Source of the DNA: Megaleporinus macrocephalus
Taxonomy: Eukaryota; Chordata; Actinopteri; Characiformes; Anostomidae
DNA: 64,000 nucleotides
Direction: 5' to 3'
NCBI GenBank assembly: GCA_021613375.1
Contig: CM038706.1
Location: 27,035,866-27,099,865, forward strand
Shown here: positions 1 through 13,215 of the stretch, piece after piece
Position numbering within the stretch: position 1 is the stretch's first letter
Layout of the letters: the number at the start of each line of letters is the position of its first letter
The notes under the pieces: model-generated
The model's database searches: none
Told to the model about the DNA's origin: nothing
Seen by the model: only the letters and a program-made list of their open reading frames with translations
Translations under genes and position numbers: made by a program

Positions 1-2229
1 GTCTTATTAAGAAACCAGCCTTGAGTTGTTTTGGCTGTTTGCTTGGGGTCATTATCTTGTTAAATTGTTAATCTTACCAGATTCGGTTTCTCAAACAATG
101 TAATTATATATCTACTGGAACGTCAGACCATTCATGTATCCTTTTTATAATGTATAAGCCCCTGTTCTTACAACTATCATAACACTTCCACCTTTGTACT
201 TCACTGCAGATGTTCTTGGGATCATAGACTCAATTTCATTCTCCAAACAAAGTGAAATATTGCTAAAAACTTTTTTGTTACTGCAGGAGAGAGGATTGTG
301 GTGCCTTTCCACATTTTCCAGCTATTTCTTTTTCTGCTACAGATGTAGCATCCCCTCAATGTAGCTGGTTGTCATAAAGATGGCACATAAACTTGCTGTA
401 AAAAGGCTGATGGCAGCAAGACTGCTGAAAAAAAGTACAGTTTGGGAAATACTTTATTACAAAATTACATCAAATTACCTGACAACTCTGACTCAAAGGC
501 AACACAAGAGACATTCTAACATGGTAGCTAGTGTTAGCATATAGCGTTTATGGTGAAAAAGCAGCTATAGAGACAATTCTGTCTGACCAATCAGTAGCCT
601 GACCAGTAGTCTGCAGCATTGGATCAGCTCACCTTGGAACAGCTCACCCTCGATGGAAGTGATACCACAAATATTAACCGAAGTTGAGTTGAGTCGCGTC
701 AAGTTGGCACTATGCAGTGGAAAAGCAGCATTAGCAGATTAGCAGAAAAGCAGATCGCTAGCTTCTCTCTTACCTTCCTTATTATTATAAGAGTGCGTTG
801 AGAAATCGTGCATGGTACACCTGTCCAGGGACAAACAGTGTGAGAAACACTGACATATTATTTAACTAATTGTACTGGTAAGTGTGATTTAGGTTTTTGC
901 TGTGCCTCTGAAACTTTTTACATTTGAGTGTTGTTTAATAACGGTGTTCCTGTGAACATAGGAAGCTCCTTCACCTTGTTTCATGAAATATATCCTTCCC
1001 AGCTGCAGATGAAAATTACTGATGAGAGTTTTTGTCTCTGAGGATCGTTTTTGTAGATTAGAAGTGCAAATGTGCAATAAAAATTTGTTTAATTGTATTT
1101 TCAGTTCTATACCAATTTTGTTAGGAACACTCATTTTATTTTTAAGGCCAGAAGGTGCCGAGCACTGCGTGTCTAAAAGCGTCCATGTTTGTTCTTTCCT
1201 GGTGTTACTGTTTAGCTAACATGCCAAATGAGAGTTCTTCTCTCTTTGTGAGATGACTGCGGGGTGTGATCACCATTTGGGCCAGGGAGAGTAAAATTTA
1301 TGTGAAGCAGGTTTCCCTGAGCAGTCTAGAATGCTTCGAGTTTCGAGTAATAAGTTTGTTTTCTCACCTCTACAGTTTGCTCTGCAGAGTGAATGGGGAT
1401 GCTTGCGAAAGGTGTCAGGCCAGGCGTTCAGTCTTCTCCATTTGCCTCGTGGCAGTGCATTTTTTCTAGAGTTCTTCTCAACATGACTGCATAAGACTGA
1501 GAAACTTTTCCATTAGCATATTCTAAACTCGACCACATCATCACAAATAGCATCCTTCCAAAATCTTATAGCTGATTTGGTTTTGATAATAGGCCTGGAG
1601 AGAATTTTCAGCATCTGCAGCTTGGGAATTACAAGGCTTAAAAGAGCGTGAGGAGGCAGGGGGGCATGAAAACACACTCAGAGAATTTATGAGCCTCTGC
1701 TAGGACTACACACTTTTATTTCCACCCCTGGTGCTATTTAGATGTTTTCTTTTCCTCCTTTTCCTGACGGCTGGAGAAAGTGAACTGGTCCAATGAGAAG
1801 TTAGCAAACAAAAGGTAGAGGGTTTAAAAGATGGACAAAGCCTCCCAAAATCAGATTTAATTTTATTTCAACTAATTAGGCTTGTTTCCAAGATGCTGCT
1901 GTTATTTTAAGGGGAAGCAATGCAAAATACAGCGTTAGTGTTAGTGAACCAGGTCAAATCAGATCACCTTCAGTCTACAACAGGGTACAACATAACTAAT
2001 AAATATAATAACTATACAAAAGAAGGAGGTACATACTTTTAATGTACTTAGGGGTCATTTCATTTGGTCGTTCATCATTAAATTAAGGCACAATATAAAG
2101 GCTGGTTGGCTATTTCAAAAACTGAAAAACATGAAGATATAAAGTTTTATTCTGACAACAGCGATATATCTACACCTGTATGTACATTCTTAAAAACTGA
2201 TTGTTTAATAAAGAGTTTCTTATTAAAGA
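1..2229. other. Gene-free, AT-rich
   Basis: No exon, RNA gene or promoter could be supported. The only item of note is the short repeat fragment at 610-745. Confidence 0.6.
610..745. repeat. Dispersed repeat fragment
   Basis: The stretch with GTTGAGTCGCGTCAAGTTGG and GCAGTGGAAAAGCAGCATTAG resembles the ends of a hAT-like non-autonomous family common in fish. This is recognition by eye; boundaries are approximate. Confidence 0.35.
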
Positions 2230-2890
2230 CAATTCCTCTGTTTAGAACCAGGAGTGCTACATAGAACCATTTATGCATTCAAATGGTTCTGTGCATAATG
2301 AACTGGTTCCTCAGATTGATGGATTATGTGTTGTATATGGTTCTACATGGAACCTTTCTGTTGATTCTATATAGCACCAACAATGGGTTCTGCTAGTGTT
2401 TATTCAGGCTTGTAACATTAGATGAACCCTCTTTGGTGCTATATAGAACCATATACAACACTTTCTTCATTAATCTAAGGAAACATTTCACCATGCATAG
2501 AATCATAGAACCATTGCTTTATGAAACCTGTTGTTTATAGTTTATATCCCTTATCTACAGGCTGTCTAACAGAAATCTGATGTTTTAAATAATATGTATT
2601 TTTCATGTTAACAAAATCAAACAAAATGTTTTAATTCAACATAAATTAGGTGTTTAAAATAAATGTTTTCAAAAATTCAAGGCTAACCTGAGGAACCACC
2701 AAAACAAAAAAAGTCAGAATTGCATTTTACGGCTACTGTGAAAGTTTATAAAGTTACTTTATAGAACACATTCTATGAAGAGTGTAGATAAAACACTTTT
2801 GGTTCAATAAGGAACTTTTCATTGGACAGTTCTCAAAGAACTAAATGTGAATGTGTGAGTGTGAAGAACCTTTTAAAAGTTCTTTAAAAA
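2230..2890. repeat. Foldback repeat with GGTTCTATATAGAACC-type arms
   Basis: Multiple direct and inverted copies of TGGTTCTAC/TATATAGAACC occur: 'gtatatggttctacatggaacc' type at about 2335-2360 faces 'tggtgctatatagaaccatatac' type at about 2435-2458, and further GGTTCxxT/AAGAACCTTTT copies extend to 2890. Related short copies are seen near 10715-10745, 13331-13380 and 13795-13820. No coding capacity; best called a MITE-like family. Confidence 0.5.
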
Positions 2891-5800
2891 AGTAAAGGAT
2901 CAATATCAGCTGAAAGAAGCGAGGTTTAGAAGAGATCTGAGGACTAATGCTTGTGCGACTGTTCCTCTGGGCTAAATAAACAATATTTTGGCGTAAGCTG
3001 GAGAGCAGTTTTAATTTTTTTTTCATTCATCCTCTCCACCCCCTTCAACACAGTTAATCACAGTTAAGGTCTGAAGTGAGCCTTGGTCCCAGATGGTATG
3101 CTGCACAAATGGATTTGCTCTCACCAGCAATAATTAATGACAGAATGGTGAACATGTGTTAAGAGCATTTGTATGCTGGCCTCTCGGCGACTTAAGTGTT
3201 AACCCAAAAACAATGTAAGAGTCTTCACCTCCATAATGTAAAAATAATGTGAAGAGGAAATGTTTTTGGCAGCTCAGTCTACTACTTTTGGCTGTGAACA
3301 GATCTAAAGAGCTATTAGGAGGGAAACAAACATTCTGTTCTCCAGGATATACTTTTAAGATGAGAGAAGGGTTTAAAGGAATTTGAAAAAGCATTCACAT
3401 TTTAGCTTTTAGCGTGGCTGAGACCTGGCGCCACAAACCATTCCAGCAACTTAGCGTCTCCTGAACTAGAGTAGCAGGTAGGTGCTAATTCTGATCAAGC
3501 TCCTGCCGAGTGCTCTTTGATCTGCAATAATGAAGCACACTCACTCACACGCCTTCCCCTACTGCTCACACTGAATCTGCAACGAACCACTTCCTATTTG
3601 TAATCCCCAATTTGATGCTTAGTCTTATTAAAAAGACATTTACATTCACGCCATTTAGCAGATGCTCACATCTGAGGTAGCAGAGGGGCTGGATACAAGT
3701 ACAAAGGCATGCAGCATGCTGTCTTTTATTTATTTATTTATTTGTTTGTTTGTTGTTTGTTTGTTTACACAGTATTTATATAGAAAAACATTGCTTTCAT
3801 GGTAGGATAGGCAGCAGCTCATAATATAATTACTTTCCACACACACAGTCAGATCAACAAATATTTAACCTAGCCATATAACCTTTAATTATTTAGATAT
3901 TTTATATTTCTATCAAGGCACAATGGAGTTGAAATTAAATGATAACTATGAATATTAAAAGATAAAGTGCAGATTTTTTACCACTGAATGTCAATCTGAT
4001 TTAATTTACATTGAAATTGAATAAATAATGTAGGAATTACAAAATGTCCCGTAAACACCCCTTCCCTGTACAATAAACCCGGCTGTTCCATGGTCAGGTG
4101 CATGTTTTTCATAATTTAATTTCAACTTTAATTTTAAGTTGCGGTAGACCAACAAAATGAAAAAATTGCCTAGGTTTAAATATTTATGCAGAAGTCCAGA
4201 GAAGCCATAAAGTATTCATGTATTGAGTTGAGAAAACAACTTTCATTATCTTGAGATCACAAGAAAAGTACTTTGAGATCTGTGATTTGTGAAAATAACA
4301 GATGATGTGTTCTCCAGATCCAAGAAGAAACAGACCATCCTGGTTGTTACCAGTGTAAAGTTTAAAATCTGACCACTATTATTGTAAGGACATATATTAG
4401 TTGGTAACTTGTAAATCTGGGACATTAACTCTGAAAGATCCACACACATTTTGCAACAGCAAAAACAGCAATAAGGCCATAATAAAAAAAACCCTGATAA
4501 ACAGATAGACCCACCTCCACCCCTTTGGAAGAACACATTTTAAGGCAGCCAACAATGCAAGTTCCTGAAGTTTCAAGTCCATCTGAATCAAACTCTAGAC
4601 AAAATCAGACCCCACCCATTTAGGATAATTTCTATTGCTCCTTTCCTCATAAGCCTGTACAGAGCTGATATTTTGAAACGGTTACATTGTTTTCATGTAA
4701 CAGTAATGTTAGTGTTGACCCTCTGACACTCTCTCTTTGCTAATGTCTCATATCCCACAATGGCCTTCCTCACCGTGTAGGACCCCATGCTTGCCTGATA
4801 AGCATGAGGCTGCATAAATGCCGAGGTGCTAATCCAGCACACTAATCTTTAGACATGACTTCTCACAGTGACAGGCCTGGGGCAGCAGCAGCTTCTCACG
4901 CTGAGGCCGCAGGGCCAAAGGAGACCTTTACAAGCTCACACAACATCTCACTGCTTGTTGTCAACTGTGCTGCCCTGTGCTTCACTCAATGTGCGTCTTT
5001 GTGTGCTCGTGCAAACCTTACATACTACGCAAACCATGCATACACTGCAGTGCAGACATGAGAGAAAAAACATGTCATTCATGTCCATCCATCAAAAAGG
5101 CCCCTATTCACAAGTGCCAGTGAAAAATATAATGTATTGGATTCTTTTTTCAATATGAGTCTTATTCACCTTATTTCTATGCTCCATGCTGTTTTGAGTG
5201 TCTGGTGAAACTCAATCCCAACATCCTAACATGACAGACATATATTAATAAATAAAAATGCAAATAATCGTTATTGTTGGGACACTTGAATGCTTGTGTG
5301 TTGGTATTTGTAATCCATCTGTCAACAGAAACCTGAACCTGAGCGGGAGATATACGCTGTAGGCAGACGATCATATTTACACAAATTACTCATGCTAATA
5401 AAGACGTTTCATTCAGGTCATACTGAGAGCAGTAAACTGTGTGCTATTATATTGCAATGTTTAATGCAGAAGCATTTAATACAGAAGAAAAGACAGCTTC
5501 ACAAATCATGCTGCTTGAGACCAGGTATTTAGCACAATGTTTTAATTAGCATCATGCTAGCTTGGTGCTGTACTCTGTACTGTATATTGTATGTATTTAT
5601 GTCAGATATTTTATTAATACAGATATTTGAAGCCCCAGGTGGGGAACCATGGTTATAGTGGGGGCTTTAATTTGATGTCAAATGTCAAAACTTGGTCAAA
5701 ACATGAAAGAAAAAAAAACTTTATCATAATGCTAACTAGGATTGTAGTATTGGGTTAAGCTAACTATGGTTTGTATTAATATTTATTGGCAGTTTGAGAT

Positions 5801-6035
5801 TAAACACAGATGCTGGAAGCTTTTTAAAGACATTTAATGTTATTCATGAAGCAGACATTAGCATATTGTCGCAGAAGTTAAAACACAAGTAGTACCTGAG
5901 TTTAAATACAAAAGTTATTTCACTTGATAAAATGGATTAAAAATTGCAGATATGTATTTGTTTAGTTCCCTGAAACTTATAAGGCATAGCTGAGGACCTG
6001 GAAGGATTCCCCACTGTTAAGTAAAGTAGTACTAA
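2891..6035. other. Gene-free
   Basis: AT-rich DNA with the SINE-like fragment at 3632-3730 and a TTTA/TTTG simple stretch at 3727-3765. The part at 4740-4990 is more complex and CG-balanced; it holds short ORFs but no recognisable protein or splice pattern. Confidence 0.55.
3632..3730. repeat. SINE-like fish retroposon fragment
   Basis: ACATTTACATTCACGCCATT followed by TAGCAGATGCTCACATC is a diverged form of the widespread fish retroposon core with CATTTAGCAGACGC. Only about 100 bp is recognisable, and the flanks are ordinary AT-rich DNA. Confidence 0.5.
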
Positions 6036-6600
6036 TTGGGGATGGGTGATATGGCACCATATTTCAGGGTATAATATCATTCACGATATTCAAAAGGCAC
6101 ACCCCTGCTACACACCACTTCTTTTGGTTTGCCAACAACAGTAATGAATAACACTTCTTCTATTTTGGTGCAAAATATACCTGTAAAGAATGAGGTGGAT
6201 TATTAAAGTTTATTTTGCAGGCCTTCTTCTCGTGTTGGACATAGAATACTTTTCAAAATTACTAAATTATTTAGTTATTGGGATGTAAACAGGTTAATTT
6301 AGAGTGGGCCAAAATGGCAAAACATAACATCATGATTTTCACAATACACTATGATAATAACAATATTCACTCTGTTATTTTTCTGTTAGTTAAATCAGAA
6401 AAAGCAGCCAGAAGATCAACATTTTAAAATTATTATAAAAGATTATGAGTACAGTGTTTTTATTTTTAACATTACATCTTATATGCTGAGCTAAGGTATT
6501 TTGAGTAATGACCATGTCTACAATGTGCTCAGAAAAGTGTTTGTGTGACAGTACGCAAAAGTGTGACAGTACGCAATAATGATAAGATCACCCACCCCAA
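6036..6600. mobile_element. MITE-like element with inverted ends
   Basis: The left end TTGGGGATGGGTGAT (6036-6050) faces the inverted right end ATCACCCACCCCAA (6587-6600). The 565-bp body is AT-rich with ATATGGC/ACGATATT motifs and no ORF. A related but differently ended copy lies at about 35430-35805 in fam120b intron 5. Probably a non-autonomous DNA transposon. Confidence 0.55.
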
Positions 6601-9600
6601 GGCTTAGACTTAACGTGGGCCTCGACACCAGCCTCAAATATAAGAGCATCCACATCAGACAAGGAAATTCTTCCTGCTAATTTTGAATGACAAAGCAATT
6701 TGCCCACTGCACTGCACTGCTTTCTGGACCAGGCCATGATCTTTGCCACCATCAGGTGGCGTATTGTTGTCAGGCGGCACTCGGGCCCTCACGCTTAACA
6801 CCGCAGAAACTGTTTTCCACTGAGTCGACCCCATTCATGCACTCGGCTTGCTGGACTGTTTTTACACATGCAAAAACCCACATGAGCCATGAAAGGCTGT
6901 TTAGTGAACCCCTCTCTTGTGTCTTTACATGCCCCCACACTTTCTATTATACAGCCCACGGCCACGGTGTAAAATTGAATTACCTGTTACAAAGCATGCT
7001 ATACACTGCAATCAGGATGTCTTTCTTTTTCCCACAGAGTGGCGTGGGGAGGGGTGTCACAGGGAGAAAGCAGACACCAGCTTGTGGGAAAGAGATATAA
7101 TTCAATCAGATCACAAAATGGGCAAGGCCGGTTTTGTTCACTCATGGGGTGCTGCGTGGAATTCAAAGTAGCTGATATGTCGGGAAAGAAAGGGGACAAA
7201 ACAGATGGGTGATAAGGGTGAAGCTCCTCTAACTAGCCCAAAGTTGTTTTCTCGTTGTTGAAGAAAAAAGAAAATTCATAGCTTCCATTATTCCATTAAA
7301 AACTGCTGTCTTCACAGTAATGTGAATAATGTGAGTTTAGTTATTTCAAGTACATATTAACCTTGAGTCGAGGGTTATTACCTTCATTATGCTTTTCTAT
7401 TCAAATTCAATTATGTAATTACGTATTTAATTATATGGTCAGCCATGCAATGAATTACATTTGCATTCAACAGGTGCAAATAAAAAATATCTTGTCTTAT
7501 ACCTACAAACACAAATGAGATATTCTCTGTTTGTTTAAATAATTTAATATATAACTATTCCAGAGGTCATATAAACAACAATTTCTTAAAACAGAGAAAT
7601 CCCAAACAAAGATCTGGATTTTAGCTCAGAAATCAGATTTCTTATTCTGTGAATACCCTTGTTCAACATGCTTGATTAAATGAAGGACTTATATATACAT
7701 ATTTTACATGTACATATTTGCTGCTGAAGTTTGAAGTTGGATTTTAATGTTATGTGTATATTATCTTCTTCTGTGCGTTTATTGGCTGGTTGCAAAAGAG
7801 AAATCTGATTTTTACCTGAGCCAGAGTTTTGTCATTTTCTGATTACTTAAGTGTGTGTAAATGTGTTAATCAGACTTCTGGTCTTCATTAACTTTGTTTG
7901 CAGTTATTTGATTATTAAGTGACTCTCTCAGTAAAGACTCCCAACCCATAGCTGCTGCTCCTGTTATCCATTTATAACAACAGACAGAACCCATAGGTCC
8001 AGCTAATGCATGTAATTGCAATCAGGACCTAGACTGATGCTTTAAGTGTAAGTTAGTCCCGCCCAGCTTAAATACACAGTCATTTCCTAATTATGTTAGT
8101 GGTTAACCAATGGGAAGGCTAACTTGGCTCTCTAGATACCACAGTTCTGATTGGATAATTTTCCTATTTTCCTTTGGTCATTTCAAGAGCTGAACCCTTT
8201 TGTTTCCAATCAAAGCCAACAATACTTTCAGAAGGTAAATACAACAATCAAAAAATAAAAAACTGGCAAAAAATTACAAACAAAATGCATTTGTTTAATT
8301 AACAGAAAATGATACTACCTTCCCTGAAGGTAGAAGGTTTTTACAGTTCCTCACTGATACAAAAAAAAAAAATCTAACATTGTTACTGTGCCACACAAGT
8401 TTCTATATTCACTCATGTGGGTTTTAATCAGTGTGTTTTTGCACTTCCGACAGAGATAAGGGAGAGGAGATAGGGTGTGACGAGGTGCTGTGAAATACAC
8501 AAGGCCCTCATCAGAGAAGCTTCTGCTACTCCTCTCCTCAGCTCCCTCAGCTCCCACCATCTTATCAGCCTCATATGTCGCTCATTATTAGCTTAACGTC
8601 AGGCCCTGCACCTTACTTAGGACTAGACTAGGCCTTGCGAGGGAGTTATCAATGGAGGAATAGGTGGGGCACTGGAGGCAGGATGGGGAGTTTCTAAAAC
8701 CAGCCTTTAATCAAGTGATTGGAGATAGGTGCCTACTGATGCTTCCTCTCTGACACCATCACAGACTGCTGCTGTCTGCCAGACATGTACTCCATGGCCT
8801 CATTTCACAGAGATGTTTATTGGAACACCCACAGTGAAGATCTTTCCAAATCATTTTTAAAGTACACTTAATTTCAATAAAATGAGGGCAAATATAATTT
8901 ACAAATACTGCTTAATAGTGTTTGTATTAAAAAATGTTTTACCTTTATTTCACACTTTCTGAATTAGGCCGCTGTCATTTATGTATTACAATGAGTGAAA
9001 TGGCCCAAATAAAATCTTGCTACACTGCCATGCAATAAAGTTAAAGGGAAATGCATAATGCAGTAACTAAGTTTAAGTAATTTAAGTCTTGGTAATTTAT
9101 TTAGTAATATCACCAGTCAACAGTGATGAAAGGAACCAGATGTCTAAAGTGTTCATGTACCCAACAGTTTTGCTGCAGCTGGAAATGCAGATCTTGACAT
9201 AAAATGGTTATGAATAAGCTGTGTGGTGCCTAAAACATTGTTTTAGAACTTGTTGCTTTGGTCTAAAACACAATTTTTCAAATCCGCTTACAGTATGTGC
9301 ACTACTTTTTCCGATTGCCCACTATTAACCCATCATCAACATTATGTATAAACCTCAGAAGATGTGCACATTCTCTGTTGGATAGTAAATAAAACGGCTA
9401 TATTTGTGCTGAAGACATTGTGTATCACTACCACTGAAAACATCTGACTCAGCAAGTTTTATGAATTTATAACATAAATAACACAACAGGATTTTTTTCT
9501 TCATGAATCAAATGCTCACTGATTTGCTTCAACTGTCTACAAACAAATGAGCTTATTAGCCCGAACGCCAGAAGATAATATTTCCACTATTTTAAAATAC

Positions 9601-9858
9601 AGTGGGCAGGACCAGGAAGAAACAGTCTATCAGTAATTGCATGTGAACAGACTCATCTGTCTACGTTATGCATGTCTACATGTCTCTCTCTTTCTCAGGC
9701 CATTGTGAAAGGGCAGATCTTTGGGCCATTTGCGTGTAAGAACTGACCAAGGTGAGAATTAAGCTCATTCACACCTCACTGGTAGTGGGGGATTAGGGTC
9801 AGAGTTAAGACATATTAGGGTCCACACTGTTTTATATGGTGGTGGAACTGGGGGGGGG

Positions 9859-9860
<2 letters not shown>
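6601..9860. other. Gene-free; one complex block at 6600-7210
   Basis: The first 600 bp are non-repetitive and of balanced composition, with two CSL-type sites (TTCCCACA 7029-7036 and TGTGGGAA 7083-7090). The rest is AT-rich; 9120-9470 carries pieces of the GGAATTCCACC repeat family. No exon supported. Confidence 0.5.

Positions 9861-9950
<90 letters not shown>
9861..9950. repeat. TA microsatellite
   Basis: Uninterrupted TA dinucleotides from 9861 to 9946, ending in a short CACACA run, preceded by a G8 run. It gives a spurious Tyr-Ile ORF on the minus strand. Confidence 0.98.
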
Positions 9951-9953
<3 letters not shown>

Positions 9954-12548
9954 CTTAAATGATGTCACAGAATATTAATCTAAATGGAGAGGATGGATGG
10001 TCATTCATATAAGCTTCAACAACACAATCACATTCTTCATTGTTCTTTATTTACTGGCTCACAGCCTCACCACAAACATGCAGTAATGAGACTAAGATGA
10101 TCCCAACAATGAAATACAACACCGCAGCACACAAACGCTTGTGCTCATGGCTCTGGCTGCGGTTGGCCTATCACCACCTGTGTGCTCAATTAGAGCCCGT
10201 ATTAAAGCAGTTTGCACAACAACACATGAGCCGGCGGCTCCTCCCTGGGGAAGGTGAACGGAGGCTGGTGGCGGCGGGCTGCTGTTTAGCACAGCTTTGT
10301 GAAAGGGAAGCACTGGCAATTATCAAAGAGAACAGCATCGTGTCACTTACCTGTCTGCAGAGTGGGGAGTCCATTTTACTGCTCAATTACCCACCTCATC
10401 ACCAGGATACACCTTGTGCTTGTTTTACAGGAGCTCTTCTCCTCTCTGGATGGAGGCACGTTATTGCTGTGGGTGAGGTGGGAGGGGGGATGTTTGGGGA
10501 TGCGGTGGGACCAAGCTGGTCCTAATATTTCACCCCCAGAGAGACAGTAATGCTCTGTAAAAAGCCCAACACATCCTGAGTTGCAGCATGGAGAATTGCT
10601 GTGACTTCCTGAGGCAAGCAGCCACAACGGTTTCCACATTCCATGGTGGTCGAGGGTGGTCGTCTCTTTCTGGTGCCGGCTATTCATATGTTACAAAATA
10701 TTTTTTTTTAAAAAGAGTGTCATTCGGGTTCTTTAAGGTTCTTTGCAGTGATGGCATAAAGCAGGGGTGCCCAAATGTGTTTGACCTGTGCAGTGTTTGA
10801 GTAGGGCTGAGAACCGAAAGACAAATCTGTTTAAAAATGAAGTAAGTACATTTCAAATCAACGTTTCATTAAAAAATAAATGAAAAGTGAGGCAACACAC
10901 ACACACACACACATGAGAAACATTTAGCACTAGCACCAACCAATCATCATGTCCACTAAACCCACTAGTTTTTATACATGCTTCTATGGCGGCAAGCAGG
11001 AAAAAAACAACAAACAACAAAAACTTCTTGCTATGCATGACACATGTGAAAGGCTACATCGTAGCTACACTATAAAGGTTTTGGGGATTTGGACATCTCT
11101 GGTGGAAATGTGCAACTGCACACAAGATGTGGAACTATTTCAAAATTTGGTGAATAATTAGTCTTTACAAAAACACTATGTAGGATTTGGGGTTTTGGAG
11201 ACTTTTCTGTTAAAAGTAAGTGATGACATGCAACAAGAGATATAACATTTTTTATTACCAGTTGTGCTTCGGATCCCCACAAGTAGATAAATCTGACTTC
11301 ATTTGAAGAAAACTCACTAGGTAAAGGACCTGTCTTCTGAGGATGTGAGTGAATTCACTTCTGTCATCATCATATCTTCATCAGTATAATGCTGATTTTG
11401 CATTTGGGACCAAGACATGAGATCTAAACAGAACCTCTTACATTGTGTAGTATTAACAAGTATAAACAATCTTCTGATGATGTAGATGATCTATAACAAT
11501 GACATGTTTTTCTAGAACCACACACCCAGGCCAAGAACCATTTAGTTATCTTAAGTGTCCCTCATCAACCCAAGCACAGGGCATTATTTTAGACATTCTT
11601 TGAGACTTGACAGCTTTACTGAATTCTATACCTTTCCTTATATGGAACAAAAGCTAGGAAGTCATTTAAAGGATTTACCCACATAGAATGTGTAAAGACA
11701 GTGTGGAAGCGTCACTTGTTTTCGAAGTGAGGCATACTCAGACGGGCTGCCTGCTTTCTGCGACTATGGTACATGGAGGTGTTTGCCTTTGATTTTTGCT
11801 AAGAACGAGCTCTTGTGCCAGAAAAATGAGTGACTGAAATTAGCATGACTGTGGCCAGAAAGTCGAGCAGCTATCGACCGATCCCTGCGCTCACACTTCA
11901 TGTTCTCACCTCTCACTAGTCAGTACGAGATCAAGGCGACACCTCTATTGAGTCCAGAGCCATAGAGCTTAGCTATGTGAAACATGGACAATGCTAATGT
12001 GGCATCAAAGCTATTTATTGCTTCGGAGCGCAGGATCAAAGCAGGCCCCCTTCCCTCTGGAATAACAGCCGGGAACTTCCTCTTGATTTATCGCGAGGGA
12101 GCCATGAGAGCGTTACCTGAGCAAGAGACCTTTCCTGCTGGATCTGCCTCAGTAACTGACTGTGCAGGTCATGTAGAAACATACATGGAACATAACCCTC
12201 TTCATCCTCAGCCTTAACCCCTTAAAGCCTGAGGGTCTGAAGTGCGGGCCCATATGTCAACTTCTCACACTAATAACTACGTAACTTATATTAGTTACAT
12301 TGTAGTTCACTGAACAAATCATAGCAGCCACTGCACAATAAACCTTAAACTCATCTGAAAAATAAGCACAGAAAAAAGTAATATATTGAATTTGATCGAT
12401 CAAAACATGTACATTGTGTTCATATTTAGACATTTAGACAGTTTTGTTAACACTTAATTGCATTATATGCTTGCTGTTGGATCAAAACCTTGTTACACAA
12501 CATATAAAGTTTTTCCTTTCACTATTTTAAAGTCACTATTTTAGAGAT
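9951..12548. other. Gene-free; complex block at 10080-10450
   Basis: 10080-10450 is balanced, non-repetitive DNA with CAATTAGAG and ATTAAAGC homeodomain-type cores; short ORFs on both strands show no known domain. The remainder has short repeat fragments (a CA run at 10892-10912; paired GGATTTGG blocks near 11075 and 11185). Confidence 0.5.
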
Positions 12549-13215
12549 TTAATGCTTTATTCTGACAGTGACTATGATTTGGGTCTCTGTCCATCTGTAC
12601 TGTGAAGTGCCACCCAAGAGCTTTGAAGCATTTGGCTGGATCTGAGCAGAAATGATAACCCTATACACTTCAGAATTAATCCTGTTACTTCTAGTCATCA
12701 ATAAATACAAGAGAACCGTTTCCATTGGCAGCCATATATAACACCAAGGCCACCACGCTTCACAGATGAGGCAGCATGTTTTGAATTGTAAGCAGTTTCT
12801 TCTCTTCTCTGTGCTATCCCTTATCTCCCAGATGCAGATCTTTCTAATCTGTTCATAAGATGTTGTTCCAGAAATGCAGGTTTTTTTAATGTTCTCTGCA
12901 AACTCTAATCTGGTCTTCTTGTTTTTGAGGCTTACCGATGGTTTATATCTTTTGGTAAACCCTCTATATTTAAGTTTTCTCTTGATTGTTGACTTCAACA
13001 CTAGTGTGTCTACCTCCTGGAGAGTGTTCTTGATCTGGCCAAGGGGTTTTTCTTCACTGGGGAATTAATTTGTCTGTCATGTACCACAGCCGCTTTCTGT
13101 GGTCTTCTAGGCCTTTTGATGGTTCTGAGCTGCATTCTTTATTTTTTGAAGAATTTACCTAATTTAGCCACACCTGGTGTGTTTGCTTCCTCCCTGATGG
13201 GGTTGTTTTTATTTT
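12549..13215 (-). pseudogene. Degenerate Tc1-like transposase
   Basis: Minus-strand reading gives blocks of a Tc1-family transposase: an N-terminal KNAAQNH/KARKTT-like stretch near 13100-13160, then LKSTIKRKLKYRGFTKR and KKTRLEFAENIKK (about 12870-13000), and RINSEVYRVI followed by QPNASKLLGG (about 12600-12690). The frame is broken upstream of 13000, and the central DDE region (WTDE-type motif) is unrecognisable. The copy is inactive. A second fragment of its end (TTCTGACAGTGACTA) recurs at 13956. Confidence 0.75.

Noticed and set aside
9765..9968. Tyr-Ile repeat protein
   Set aside because: Translation of a TA microsatellite; the same applies near 24.8 kb.
10040..10525. 161-residue plus-strand open frame
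   Set aside because: No known domain, and the opposite strand is equally open; more likely a non-coding conserved block.
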